Shown: piece by piece, positions 1 to 9,503 of the stretch
How the letters are laid out: the number at the start of each line of letters is the position of its first letter
Numbering within the stretch: the first letter of the stretch is position 1
DNA from: Eurosta solidaginis
Taxonomy: Eukaryota > Arthropoda > Insecta > Diptera > Tephritidae
Length of the DNA stretch: 64,000 bases
Reading direction: 5' to 3'
Assembly (NCBI RefSeq): GCF_040869045.1
Contig: NC_090319.1
Location: forward strand, 382,617,601 to 382,681,600
Position numbers and translations under genes: made by a program
Notes under the pieces: model-generated
Seen by the model: the letters and a program-made list of their open reading frames with translations, nothing else
The model's database searches: none
Told to the model about the DNA's origin: nothing

Positions 1-72
1 ATACCTGTACAACCAACCGTTATCCAATCAAAGTTAATATACTCTGTGAGCTCTGCTCAACTGAGTATAAAA
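1..72 (+). repeat. Dispersed repeat family F, 3' end (copy F1)
   Basis: The first 72 bases match the last bases of the copies ending at 37162 and 47568, and the reverse complement of the copy starting at 62710. The shared end has a TGTACAACCAACCGTTATCC block, then GAGCTCTGCTCAACTGAG and GTATAAAAAG. The rest of this copy lies left of the window. Family F has a TIR-like CTCAGTTGAG at both ends and is non-coding. No transposase is visible in any copy. Confidence 0.85.
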
Positions 73-1258
73 AGAAAAGATTTTCTCCACTTCCATATGA
101 CAAAATCACATTCATATGAATAAATTTGTATTAAGTGTGGGTGTTACTGTGGTGGTTCTATATTATATATGTACATACATACATATAAACATGTACTAAA
201 TGTATATTCCACAATTTTAAATATACATGCATTCATTAAGGTGCGTCTCATTTGTATGGCAACACAATTTTAGGTGGGGTACTTCAGCGGGATATGCTTC
301 TTGGACCATAAAATTACTCTCTGTCAGATATTATTAAAAAATTATCTATCTGATAGTATTTAAATTTTCCAAGAGGCAAGAAAAACTTGTTAATCGCTTT
401 TACAAAATTGATATTCAAATAATAAATTTATGATTTCTTCGGATATAGCTCAGGTCTAAAAAAACTCAAGTTTGCCGCATAGTTATACTTGGGTCGTTTT
501 TCAAAATTATTAAGAGAAAAGGAAGGCACTTTGTAGTGGGTGCGAGGCTTAGCAGACCTCCATAGCGCCCTGGGATATGACTGTCAGAGGCACCTTATAT
601 TTACGAATTTATAAATCCCAAGATATTTTCCGATACCCAAAAGACACAATATCCCGCAAAGCAAAACTCCGACACGGCACAATCCAAAAAAATATCCATA
701 ATAGTCAGAATTTTCGTTGGATTTTTGTCGGGATTATGCGTTTTCGGTATTTGGCCCTGTATTGATTATGTGCTTCGTGCTTTGCTATATATCCAACTAG
801 TGGCTTATTTGATTACAACTAAGCACATCCGTGACATAAAGAGAATACTGGAACTAACTAAGCAGAGAGGACCGATTAAGTGTGCGATGCTCCAAAGGAG
901 GGTAACGGTAAGACGGCTGTTTTCTTATAGAAGCCAAAGGACGTTTCGCTGTGACTCCGGCAGCACTAGAGCTCGAATTTATGGACACATGGTTGGAACA
1001 AAACTTGCGTATTTTAATGAAGAGAAGCCCTGAAGACAACATATAACCTTGTAACTACGAGGTAGAAAGGGAACTCGAGAAGCTGAAATCAAATTAATAT
1101 TTATCTGGAGGGAGGAAGGAAACTTTGACTTAACAATGAAGGTATTGGAGAGGACAACGAAGCCTGTGATTCTGTGCTAAAGATTCAAGGCGTTGCGAAG
1201 CGTAACTCTTTTATGGGGTTCCAGCGCAATTCAACGCTTCTCAAACCCAATTACTTAT
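73..1258. other. No recognisable feature
   Basis: This is AT-rich sequence with (TACA)n stretches near 170-190. Several short open frames lie at 577-1042 on both strands, but none shows a domain, motif or repeat match within the window. I regard them as chance ORFs. The more GC-rich part from about 840 may be old transposon debris, but I could not place it. Confidence 0.5.
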
Positions 1259-1498
1259 TTAGCAAGAGAGACTCTGGTGACTCCAAGTTCCTCACGGAAG
1301 AAGAGAACTGACTGACATTAAAGGTTCAAAAGTAGTCATATCAAATCGTTCCCGAGACGGTCGGGCTAGTGTCTTAATGGTGTTGTTTTCCAGAACGTAC
1401 CAGATCTGTATCCCACAAAAGACCGTCAATGTCGTCAAAATTCCTTTAAACATTCGCAGAGTCTCCTAGTCGCTACAGAAAGCAACAGAAAAAGCGCT
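1259..1498 (+). repeat. CAA-tailed retroposon family R, degraded copy (R1)
   Basis: The segment resembles the better copies at 6883-7285 (reverse) and 16637-16944. Shared landmarks in order are CTCCAAGTTCCTCA, AAATCGTTCCCGAGA-GGTCGGGCTAG, the ACCAGATC(T/C) box and a TCGCTACA-AACAACA-like tail at 1478-1498. It is diverged, and its 5' limit is unclear. The family has no coding capacity that I can see. Confidence 0.7.
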
Positions 1499-2680
1499 CC
1501 TGCAAGTGGCTTCGGACTCCTCTTAACTTTGAAGAAGTCTTGCTTGATGCAGCGTTGATTCAGTAGCTATGGCTCTAAACTCGAAGAAAGGATTTGGTCT
1601 CAACGCGTGCGGATTCATCATTTGCTACACGAAAACGGAAAACCGGATTTAATCATAGCACGAAAGCATCAGCGCTCACTGTGATTATTTCCAACGGTAT
1701 ACAAAGAAGGGCTTTTATTCTGACATCCAGCTATGAGGCTTATTAGGTCGTGGCTTCACCAGAACAGTTCAAAAGGCTGATGGATGAGGAAGGCAGGACC
1801 AACTTGCAGGTATTTTATTTTGTTTTAATTTATTTATCTTTTCAATTTACTATACTTAATTTTATATATTTTATATATTTTTTTTATTTTTGTCCTTATT
1901 TTTATTTTTTTTTTAATTTTACATAATACTATTTTATTTAAGGAAACTTGGGCAGCGCAAAGAGGTGGCCATTATATAGATTAGGATTGGAGCAATCGAA
2001 TAACATCTTATCAAAGACGTCTCTAAATCTAAAATCGTATCACCGCTGCTACTTCTTGACTTCGGAAACTCATAAAATTATCAACCGCCTAGAGCTTCAG
2101 ACCCCTTTTCTCATGTGAGCTTTAATATTTATCTGCCGTATAAAGTAAAATTTTGTTCACAAAAAATGTTTTTATAGGACATATAAACCTTAGAGCTGAC
2201 TTAACGTGTTAACAGTTTTGATTTGTCACCATATTGGGAATATTTCGCAGAAAAGGAGTGCAGTGAAAAATACGGACCACACTAACGTAGATAAATATAT
2301 TGAGCTGGAGTATTGTGCATAACAAATGCGACCGACTTGGTTGGAAGATATGAATGAACGACCTAATATGAAACATTTCCTTGACAGGCTTTTCTGCAAT
2401 TGGGAATCATTTGGGTTCCAAAGGCTCCTATTTTAAGTAAGTACCTTTGGTTTTTTACTTCGCCTCATAAATGTTGCATATATTTTGCACAATACTGTCT
2501 GCTGCAGTATTTCATCATCATAACATAAAACTACACATCTGACGAATGCACACAAAAAATGCATTTATAACTTGTATCTAAAATTGATGTTGTAAAATAG
2601 TTACAAAAAAAAAAAGCAACATAGTATATTCAACATGAAAAAGTCTGCACTGTGGCCCATTCGTCTATATAAACAACTGC
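1499..2680. other. No recognisable feature
   Basis: The stretch holds a low-complexity T-rich segment (about 1815-1925) and otherwise unassigned AT-rich sequence. No ORF with recognisable content was found on either strand. Confidence 0.5.
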
Positions 2681-2684
2681 GATT

Positions 2685-3044
2685 ACACCGTGGTGTGATG
2701 GTAGCGTGCTCCGCCTATCACGCCGTATGCCCTGGGTTCAACTCCCGGGCAAAGCAACATCAAAATTTTAGAAATAAGATTTTTCAATTAGAAGAAAATT
2801 TTTCTAAGCGGGGTCGCCCCTCGGCAGTGTCTGGCAAGCGCTCCGATTGTATTTCTGCCATGAAAAGCTCTCAGTGAAAACTCATCTGCCTTGCAGATGC
2901 CGTTCGGAGTCGGCATAAAACATGTAGGTCCCGTCCGGCCAATTTGTAGGGAAAAATCAAGAGGAGCACGACGCAAATTGGAAGAGAAGCTCGGCCTTAG
3001 ATCTCTTCGGAGGTTATCGCGCCTTACATTTATTTTTTTTATTT
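2685..3044 (+). mobile_element. tRNA-derived SINE (family S), near full length
   Basis: The 5' head is tRNA-like: an A-box-like GTGTGATGGTAGCGTG and a B box GGTTCAACTCCC that fits GGTTCRANNCC, so RNA polymerase III transcription is expected. The body follows from AAGCAACATC to CGCGCCTTACATTTATTT, and the copy ends in a T-rich tail. GATTACACC lies at 2681-2689 and again at 3045-3053, consistent with a 9-bp target-site duplication. Five related copies lie in the window (8533, 28511, 33249, 36318, 53547). The element has no protein and depends on a LINE partner that I cannot identify. Confidence 0.9.
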
Positions 3045-3053
3045 GATTACACC

Positions 3054-3526
3054 CTCACCATCCGTTAAAAGCTCATAGCATTATAAATCAAATTGCAATT
3101 TTTTATTCTTTCTTCCTCTTTCTATGCAGAGCGACTCGGCTTTCCAATTTAGAAATGCTCACCTGTCTCAATTCACTGCCTTTTTTGTACAATGGCTTTA
3201 TGGATTTCATAATTTTTTCCCCAACTCAATGACTCACACCCCACATATGAATGTATGTAGCTAACTGTCAGCTAAAATTTTAAAAAATGGCAAAATGTAA
3301 AATGCTAGCGATTTTTTCCTATTGCACCAAAAAACATAGCAACCACAAAGCCAAAAACAAAGGTAGAAAGGAAACGGTCAACCCAAAATCGGCGAACAGA
3401 GATATGAATATCAGGTGTGTTGCTGACAAATTTCCAAAGTGAAATTTCATGCTGGCATTTTTTTAGGCATTCTGCAGTTCATGCAGAATTTTGTTTACTT
3501 TTTCTATCCATTTTGCCTCATTTTTT
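3054..3526. other. No recognisable feature
   Basis: Plain AT-rich sequence between the SINE and the F2 repeat. Nothing supportable on either strand. Confidence 0.5.
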
Positions 3527-4430
3527 ATTATACCCAGCTGTACTTGTACACAGGGTATTATAACTTTGATTGGATAACTGTTGGTTGTACAGGTATAAAG
3601 GAATCTAGATAGATATAGACTTCCATATATCAAATCATCAGTGATTGAGCCATGTCCGTCCGTCCGTCTGTCCATTAACACGATAACTTGAGTAAATATT
3701 GATATATCTTCACCAAATTTTGTACACGAGCTTATCTGGGCCCAGAAGAGATTGGTATTGAAAATGAGCGAAATCGAATTATAACCACACCCACTTTTTA
3801 TATACATAACATTTTGGAAAACATAAAAAATCTGATTATTTAGTAAATAATACACCTAGAATGTTGAAATTTGACGTGTGGACTGATATTGTGACTCTTG
3901 ATAAAAAAATTTTAAAACCGGCGTGGCACCGCCTACTTGTGATAAAATCAATTTTACAAATATTATTAATCATAAATCAAAAATCGTTAAACCTATCGTA
4001 ACAAAATCCGGCAGAGAGGTTGCCTTTACTACAAGGAATGCTTTGAAGAAAAATTAACGAAATCGGTTAAGGACCACGCCCACTTTTATATAAAAGATTT
4101 TTAAAAGGGTCGCGGACGAATAAATTAAGCTATATCTTTGCAAAAAAGAGCTTTATATCAATGGTATTTCATTTCCCAAGTGGATTTATAACAATAAATA
4201 GGAAAAACCTGAAATTAAAAAAAAATGGACGTGGCACCGCCCTTTTTTACAACTAAGCAATTTTGTATGTTTCGGGAACCATAACTCCAAGAAAAATTAG
4301 TTCAGAGTAGAACCATATGTAATGTATTATTGCACTATTAAGCACACAATACAAACAACAACAGCATTTCAAGTATACAGCTGGGTATGCAATGCTCAGT
4401 TTTACCCGAACTAAGACTTCCTTACTTGTT
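3527..4430 (-). repeat. Dispersed repeat family F, divergent copy (F2)
   Basis: Read on the minus strand it opens with AACAAGTAAGGAAG and an ACCCGAACT-like block (about 4400-4430). It runs through several GTGGGCGTGGC-like boxes and reaches the GGACGGACGGACATGGCTC block (about 3650-3672) and the TACAACCAACAG-TTATCC end. The ends read ATACCCAGCTG (about 3530) and CAGCTGGGTAT (about 4376-4387), so this copy has its own complementary tips in place of CTCAGTTGAG. The middle does not match F4 or F5 closely, which suggests a subfamily. A run of about 22 T follows at 4429-4450. Confidence 0.8.
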
Positions 4431-4450
4431 TTTTTTTTTTTTTTTTTTTT

Positions 4451-5009
4451 GTTAAATTTCAAAATTTTTGACGTGAGTTTTGCATTTGCAGCATCACATT
4501 TGTTTGATTAATTCAGAAATGCCTTTACCTGCAGGTGAACACGAATTCAGGTATATTTGTTTCTTTTTTTAAGATATATGGTTGAGAACGACAGCCCCAA
4601 TGATGGTGGAATGTAGTTTGTGGATACCAAATTAGAAAAACATTTATTGGGTTTCTTTGACGAGTTAGTAACTCCATTGAGAATGGATATAGAGAAAAAG
4701 ACCAACATAAATATTGATACCTGATAGAGTAATCTCACATACGGCAAATCCCATTTGCTCTGTTGTCTGCGATTTACAATTTTTAATTAAAATTAACTTC
4801 ATTAAACCGCGTCTATAAAACTGAAAAAAGTTTTAATTGTAGATAGTATTTCAATTATAAGAGGTACCTGTAAGATGCAATGCTATTCGAGAAACATTTG
4901 TAGTTACATCTATTACAGTATTCACTTCAAAGTTGTGCCTAATTCCTCTCAGATATATTGGACTGTCTGATCAATAAAGACCTCGCATAGACGTAGCGAG
5001 CTCACAGCG
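4451..5009. other. No recognisable feature
   Basis: Unassigned AT-rich DNA between F2 and the Harbinger-type MITE. A 66-codon open frame on the minus strand (4547-4747) has no recognisable content. Confidence 0.5.
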
Positions 5010-5012
5010 TAA

Positions 5013-5358
5013 AGGGCCCATTACTGATACTTAGCACAGATTTGACTTGACTTGGCGTAAACTTGGCAGCTTAGCCACGATTACACTCCACTTAGCGCAT
5101 ACAATCTGGCATAATAATCAATAAATGTCAATTTGTATGACAAAATGTCAAAACGAAATGGAAACAAACAAATGGCATCTCAAAATGTAAACGTCACTTA
5201 GAACTTACATAGAAAATCAAAATTCAACAGATTTCTAAGTCAAGTTAAGTGTTGCTAAGTTTTGACTAATCAGTAACATACAATGTTCATTTAGCAGAAC
5301 TGTAAGTGACAGTTCTCAAGTAAAATGAAGTCTATGCTAAGTATCAGTAAATGGCCCT
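5013..5358. mobile_element. PIF/Harbinger-type MITE (Tourist-like)
   Basis: The 346-bp element has terminal inverted repeats beginning AGGGCC. The left end reads AGGGCCCATTACTGATACTT; the complement of the right end reads AGGGCCATTTACTGATACTT. Both continue with TAGCA(C/T)AGA. TAA flanks it on both sides (5010-5012 and 5359-5361). A GGGCC-type terminus with a 3-bp TWA duplication is the signature of the PIF/Harbinger superfamily. The interior is non-coding, so it would need a transposase in trans. Confidence 0.85.
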
Positions 5359-5439
5359 TAAGTAATTTGCGTTCGTAGTAATAGGCGAGCGCACATATAA
5401 TTTCTGACGAAATATTCGAACCTTTAAAACGACACGTTT

Positions 5440-6882
5440 TCCAACTGAATTTCGGAAAAAAAACAATTATATATGAAAAATTAGTTGTATCTCAGAAAAG
5501 TTAAGGTGAATATCAGAAAAAAAGTAAATGCATTTCAGAAACACTTAAAAGTATTTCAGATATTCCATTTGTATTTCAGAAAACCTCAATTTAGTTTGAG
5601 AGAAAATCAAGTGTGTTTCAGAAAAAGTCACCTGTATTTCATATCTTCAAAATTTATTCCAGAACACATCAAATGGATTTCGAAAAACCACAAACGTATT
5701 TCAGAAGAGGTAAGCAGTATTTCAGAACAATGGAAAAGTACTTCAAAATTTCAAACGTATTCCAGAGAAACTAAAATTTTTCATTTTAAGTTTTTTCCAT
5801 GATCCAAAAAATGGAGGTAGTTCCATTTAGTGTGACGTTAGCCACTTGACTTTTGCAGGTATAATGACAATTTCACCAAAAACAAGCAACCAGATTGAAA
5901 AATGTTTTTCTAATTTTTATCGAATTCATATTACTTTCATAGTTGTTTTAAATAAAGGAGAAAAAAAAATTAGCCGCGTGCGTTGGAAATATTTTAATAC
6001 GAAATATCAGCCCAGAAATGAAGGCTTTTAATGAGTTTTTTGAGCTCCCGAAAATTCCTTTGGCGGAAGGAACATGGATCGAAGTATACAAAGCAAGGGA
6101 ATATAGCCTTCTTAAGTGTCCGTACATTTGCTCAGAACACGTTGACAAAACACACACGTTTTTCAATAATAATTTTTTAGGGAGGAAGTTGCCCTGTAGC
6201 TCTCCACCAGTTATGTTTGCCCGCAATACCAGGGGTCACCTTGTGGCAAGCCCCGCCTATACGCATTCTGTGCCCTTTTAGCATTGACATGGATGTGGCG
6301 TCCCACAAACATAACAAACTAAACACCTACCATTCACTGTAAGCTTTGGAGGTACACTGTTTCTTAACATGCCTTGCTGTTTTTTTCTGTCTAGGGGTCA
6401 AGCTGACATAAAGATATGAGGTCATTAACCAATGTATGAGTCATAATCCACTATTTTTCAATAAAATTGCATGTTTTACTGTATTCTGAATAGATTGCCT
6501 ACATATCTTACCTACAATCGTGCTAAAGCATATTATTATTATCTCAGATGATCACTGCGTTTTCATCCTGAAGGAAATTTCCATCTCGAAAAAACCACAA
6601 TTTCGCCTTAAACAGTAACGGTATGGCAATGCATCTAGCAAAACAACAAACTTTATGAAACTTCAAAAATTCCTAAATGCGTCAAAAAATTTTGAGTGGA
6701 ACTACCTTCTTTTATATACAATGTTTTTTCGAAATCATTTCAGCTTTTATGGAATATGTTGAACTATTTTGAAATACAGAACGTTTTCTGAAAACAAATT
6801 GAATATCTCAAATTTATTTCTGGATATCTGAAAAATACTAGTACTTTTCTAATATTCAGTCATGCTTTTCCGAAATACCGAG
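5440..6882. mobile_element. Foldback-like structure with inverted arrays of about 30 bp
   Basis: From about 5460 to 5800 a degenerate unit of about 27-33 bp repeats, each built around TATTTCAGAAAA. From about 6660 to 6880 the complement (TTTTCTGAAATA-type units) appears. Inner flanks also pair: GGAGGTAGTTCCATTTAG near 5812 against GTGGAACTACCTTC near 6698. The plus-strand open frame at 5485-5802 is a translation of the array, not a gene. The 800-bp centre carries small ORFs (6018-6281 +, 5948-6226 -) with no recognisable domain. Outer limits and target duplication are not resolved. Confidence 0.55.
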
Positions 6883-7285
6883 TTGTTGTTGCTGTATATA
6901 AGGACACTCTCCGAAGGCATCGGGGAGTGTTATAGATGTTGATGGTCCTTTGCCGGATGCAGATCTGGTACGTTCCGGTAACAAGCCCGACCATCTCAGG
7001 AACGATTTGTTATTACCACATGCAAGCTTCCAGGTCATGCCACCCTCCCACTCTCTAGATCCATCAGAAGTTCAGTATCACCACTGCCTCGGCTGTTAAT
7101 GAAACAGGATTCGCCACGGGTAGGTGAGATTGACAATTGGGTGGGAGAAGCGACATATTGCGCTAGCAACCTATTGAGAGGGTTGCGCTACACAACTCCT
7201 TGAATTAATTTGGTGTTTTAGTCGCCTTTTACGACAGGAATACCTACCGCAGGTATATTCTGAGCCCCCTAACCCACTGGGGCAT
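6883..7285 (-). mobile_element. CAA-tailed retroposon family R, complete copy (R2)
   Basis: The 403-bp segment is flanked by GAAATACCGAG at 6872-6882 and 7286-7296, an exact 11-bp duplication typical of LINE-style retroposition. On the minus strand it starts at the CCCAGTGGGTTAGG end and finishes in GCAACAACAA, a short CAA tail. It carries the blocks GTAGGTATTCCTGTCGTAAA and CAATTGTCAATCTCACCTAC. Degraded copies lie at 1259 and 16637. It has no ORF of note. It may be a SINE or a 5'/3' fragment of a LINE; I cannot tell which. It interrupts the right arm of the 5440-6882 structure. Confidence 0.85.
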
Positions 7286-7369
7286 GAAATACCGAGTCAA
7301 CTCCGTAAGTATTATAAAGAAACCCGGCACAAAAAATTCAGCCGTTTGAACCAGACGAGCATGGATGGA

Positions 7370-7690
7370 CTCTCAGCCTCATCAACGGAAAGTCGGTGAA
7401 ACTCTCAGATTCCAATGCTCGACACTCGCCGCTGAGGAAAGCTGACTTCCCAAGCAAGTGCGCATAACTCTGTTACAACTTCGATCTGGATACTGTAATA
7501 GGTTAAATCCTTGCTTATTTGGAATCAACCATGTATGTCCTGCACAAAATGTCTCTCCACATGACAACAATCATCTTTTCAATTGCTATGTGAAACCAAA
7601 GCCACTAATGCCCGCGTCTCTTTGAGCCAACCCTATTAAAACTGCAAGTTTCCTTCGATTTCCCTTAGAGGATATCGATAGCAATGTGTG
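7370..7690 (+). pseudogene. LINE 3'-end remnant, Jockey-like C-terminus
   Basis: From about 7450 the plus strand reads ...LLQLRSGYCNRLN..., then CPAQNVSPHDNNHLFNC and finally FLRFPLEDIDSN. This is the typical C-terminal zinc-knuckle tail (RSGYCSRLN ... CPxC ... HLFNCP ... PLEDID) of insect non-LTR retrotransposon ORF2 proteins. One TGA interrupts it near 7620. No reverse transcriptase remains upstream, so it is a 5'-truncated dead copy. The same tail type recurs at 41640-41890. The clade assignment is inference. Confidence 0.75.
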
Positions 7691-7899
7691 AGTGATTGCA
7701 CCTATTAAATGGGAGAATCACTGCTACAAAATGAAGAAGAAGGAGAAGTATAGTTTACAAAAAAAAAAAAACAAACCACGCTACTACAACAAATAAGCGG
7801 CCAAAACAAAATAATAGTATAGCATTCCTTCCCGCCACATGTGGCGATTGGGCTCTAATTGAGGCCTTGAGTGGACTCGGCTTGTTAAAGAAACTGGCA

Positions 7900-8080
7900 G
7901 ATCTTCGTTCTTCGAATGATTTACGCGTTGGCGATGGAGAGTACTGAAGAAGATTTAATGAAGGGTCGTACGAGCTCTATGCAGACATCAACATGGCCCA
8001 GTGAATTAAAATAAGTGGTTATACTGGCTAGTCTATGCTATGCTAGTCCATGAAAGCCCCACTCCGCGGGCCAAACCATA
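7900..8080 (+). pseudogene. RTE-like LINE C-terminal fragment
   Basis: At 7920-8010 the plus strand reads LRVGDGEY, stop, RRFNEGSYELYADINMAQ. This matches the minus-strand fragment at 42025-42421 (LRVGDGEYRRRFNDELYELYADINIVQ). It is a short, stop-containing piece from just after the reverse transcriptase domain of ORF2. Both copies belong to the family of RT-endonuclease elements whose ORF2 ends RLRWLGHVxRM...APAKKVF. It carries no function here. Confidence 0.7.
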
Positions 8081-8532
8081 TTTAAGACGGTCTCTGTTGC
8101 GATTTGTTGGACGACCAAACCCATTTAAACGTATCAAATGGCTGTTTTGCGTGTTGTTAGATTTCATCGTTATGACCATACCGAATCCCTCTTATATGCT
8201 TAAGAGGTTGTTCAGTGTCATGAAGCTGCTCGTTGGGATGTCTTTTAAGGTGACATTTCTTTGTTCTCCTTAACTTCCAGTATTTGCAATTAAACTTACA
8301 CAGGGCAAGGCACTCGCTGGCCTCCCTGACCTGCAACTTCTTACTTTATTTCTCTTTCGAAATATTTTCGCAATCAACAGTGTTACCTATAGAAGGAAAG
8401 CAGGAAAGCGAAATATGAAAGGAGATGAACGCGTACCCGGCGTTGAATTGAAAGTCGCCACCTTTTGTGTCGCCACTTGAATTATGTAAACCAAACTAGC
8501 CGGCCAATTGGAATTGTCTGGGATAAAAAAAA
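8081..8532. other. No recognisable feature
   Basis: Unassigned sequence between the LINE fragment and the minus-strand SINE. A 77-codon frame at 8040-8273 has no recognisable content. Confidence 0.45.
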
Positions 8533-8780
8533 ATGTAAGACGCGGTAACCTCCGAAGAGACTTTAGGCCGAACTTCTCTTCCAATTTTCATCGTGCCTAC
8601 ATGTTTTCATGGCAGATATACTATCGAAGTGCTTGCCAAATCAATGCCGAGGAGCGACCCCGCTTAGACAAAATTTCTTTTGAAAAAGCATGTTTATAAA
8701 ATTTTGATGTTGCTTTGCCCGGGGCGTGAACCCAGGATCTTTGGTGAGGTAGGCGGAGCACGCTACCAACACACCACGGC
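8533..8780 (-). mobile_element. tRNA-derived SINE family S, internally deleted copy
   Basis: The tRNA-like head lies at the right end (complement of CGGAGCACGCTACCAACACACCACGG), and the B-box region reads as the complement of GCGTGAACCCAGG. The body runs leftward to the complement of CGCCTTACATTT at about 8533. Compared with 2685-3044 it lacks roughly 100 bases of the body around the CTCATCTGCC segment. No clear target duplication was found. Confidence 0.8.
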
Positions 8781-9085
8781 TGCCCTGCGGTGGGATCTGT
8801 TTTAGAAAATGTGGATTTTTCGGAAGAGCTCCCATATTTTAGTGTTTATCGACCAATCAGCAGGTCATGAAATAAGACTCATGATGCGGAAGCAAATCCA
8901 GGCAACTTTTCCTCCTTGCACCTTTAGATATAAGACAAGTTTTCAACAGCGCACATATACTGACTGCCTTAGAGCAAATCGTAGTAATCACTTCAATATA
9001 TTGTGTGGAATATTAGCAAGTTCGACACATCAATATGCCCCTAGTAAGTAAATGTCACACAAAAACAGCAACCATGTATGCAGAC

Positions 9086-9495
9086 TGGTGGTGGGATTAT
9101 TTTCGAATTATATTCGAATAAACGTTAATCGAATAAACGAATAAATTTATTCGTTTCAAATAATGCGAATAACATTTATTCGTCCTTTTTATTCGTTTAT
9201 TCGAATTCCTTTCCTTATTAAAAATATTTTTTTAATGGTGACCAATTAGGTGTTTATACAAACCAAAAGATATCAAAACACAATTTTTCCATACAACTTA
9301 CATACATATGTATGTATATATATGGGAAACAAAAAATCCTACCTTATTAATCCTATTAAAATACATGTACGTTTACACAGTACTATTCGAATAATAAGGA
9401 AAGGAATTCGAATAAACGAATAAAAAGTTCGAATAAATATTATTTGAATTACGTATACGTACGTAATAATTTTTATTCGAATAGTCCCACCCCTA
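9086..9495. mobile_element. hAT-type MITE with long inverted repeats
   Basis: The 410-bp element is flanked by ATGCAGAC at 9078-9085 and 9496-9503, an exact 8-bp duplication. The termini are TGGTGGTGGGATTATT on the left and, as complement, TAGGGGTGGGACTATT on the right. The arms continue with ATTCG-rich inverted sequence for about 150 bp, and GAATTCCTTTCCTTATT pairs with AATAAGGAAAGGAATTC. An 8-bp duplication with TAGGGGTGGG-type ends is diagnostic of hAT. The 75-codon minus-strand frame at 9339-9566 crosses its boundary and is not a gene. Confidence 0.9.
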
Positions 9496-9503
9496 ATGCA
9501 GAC

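Noticed and set aside
5485..5802. 105-codon open frame
   Set aside because: It translates a degenerate tandem repeat (TATTTCAGAAAA units); the periodic residues reflect the DNA repeat.
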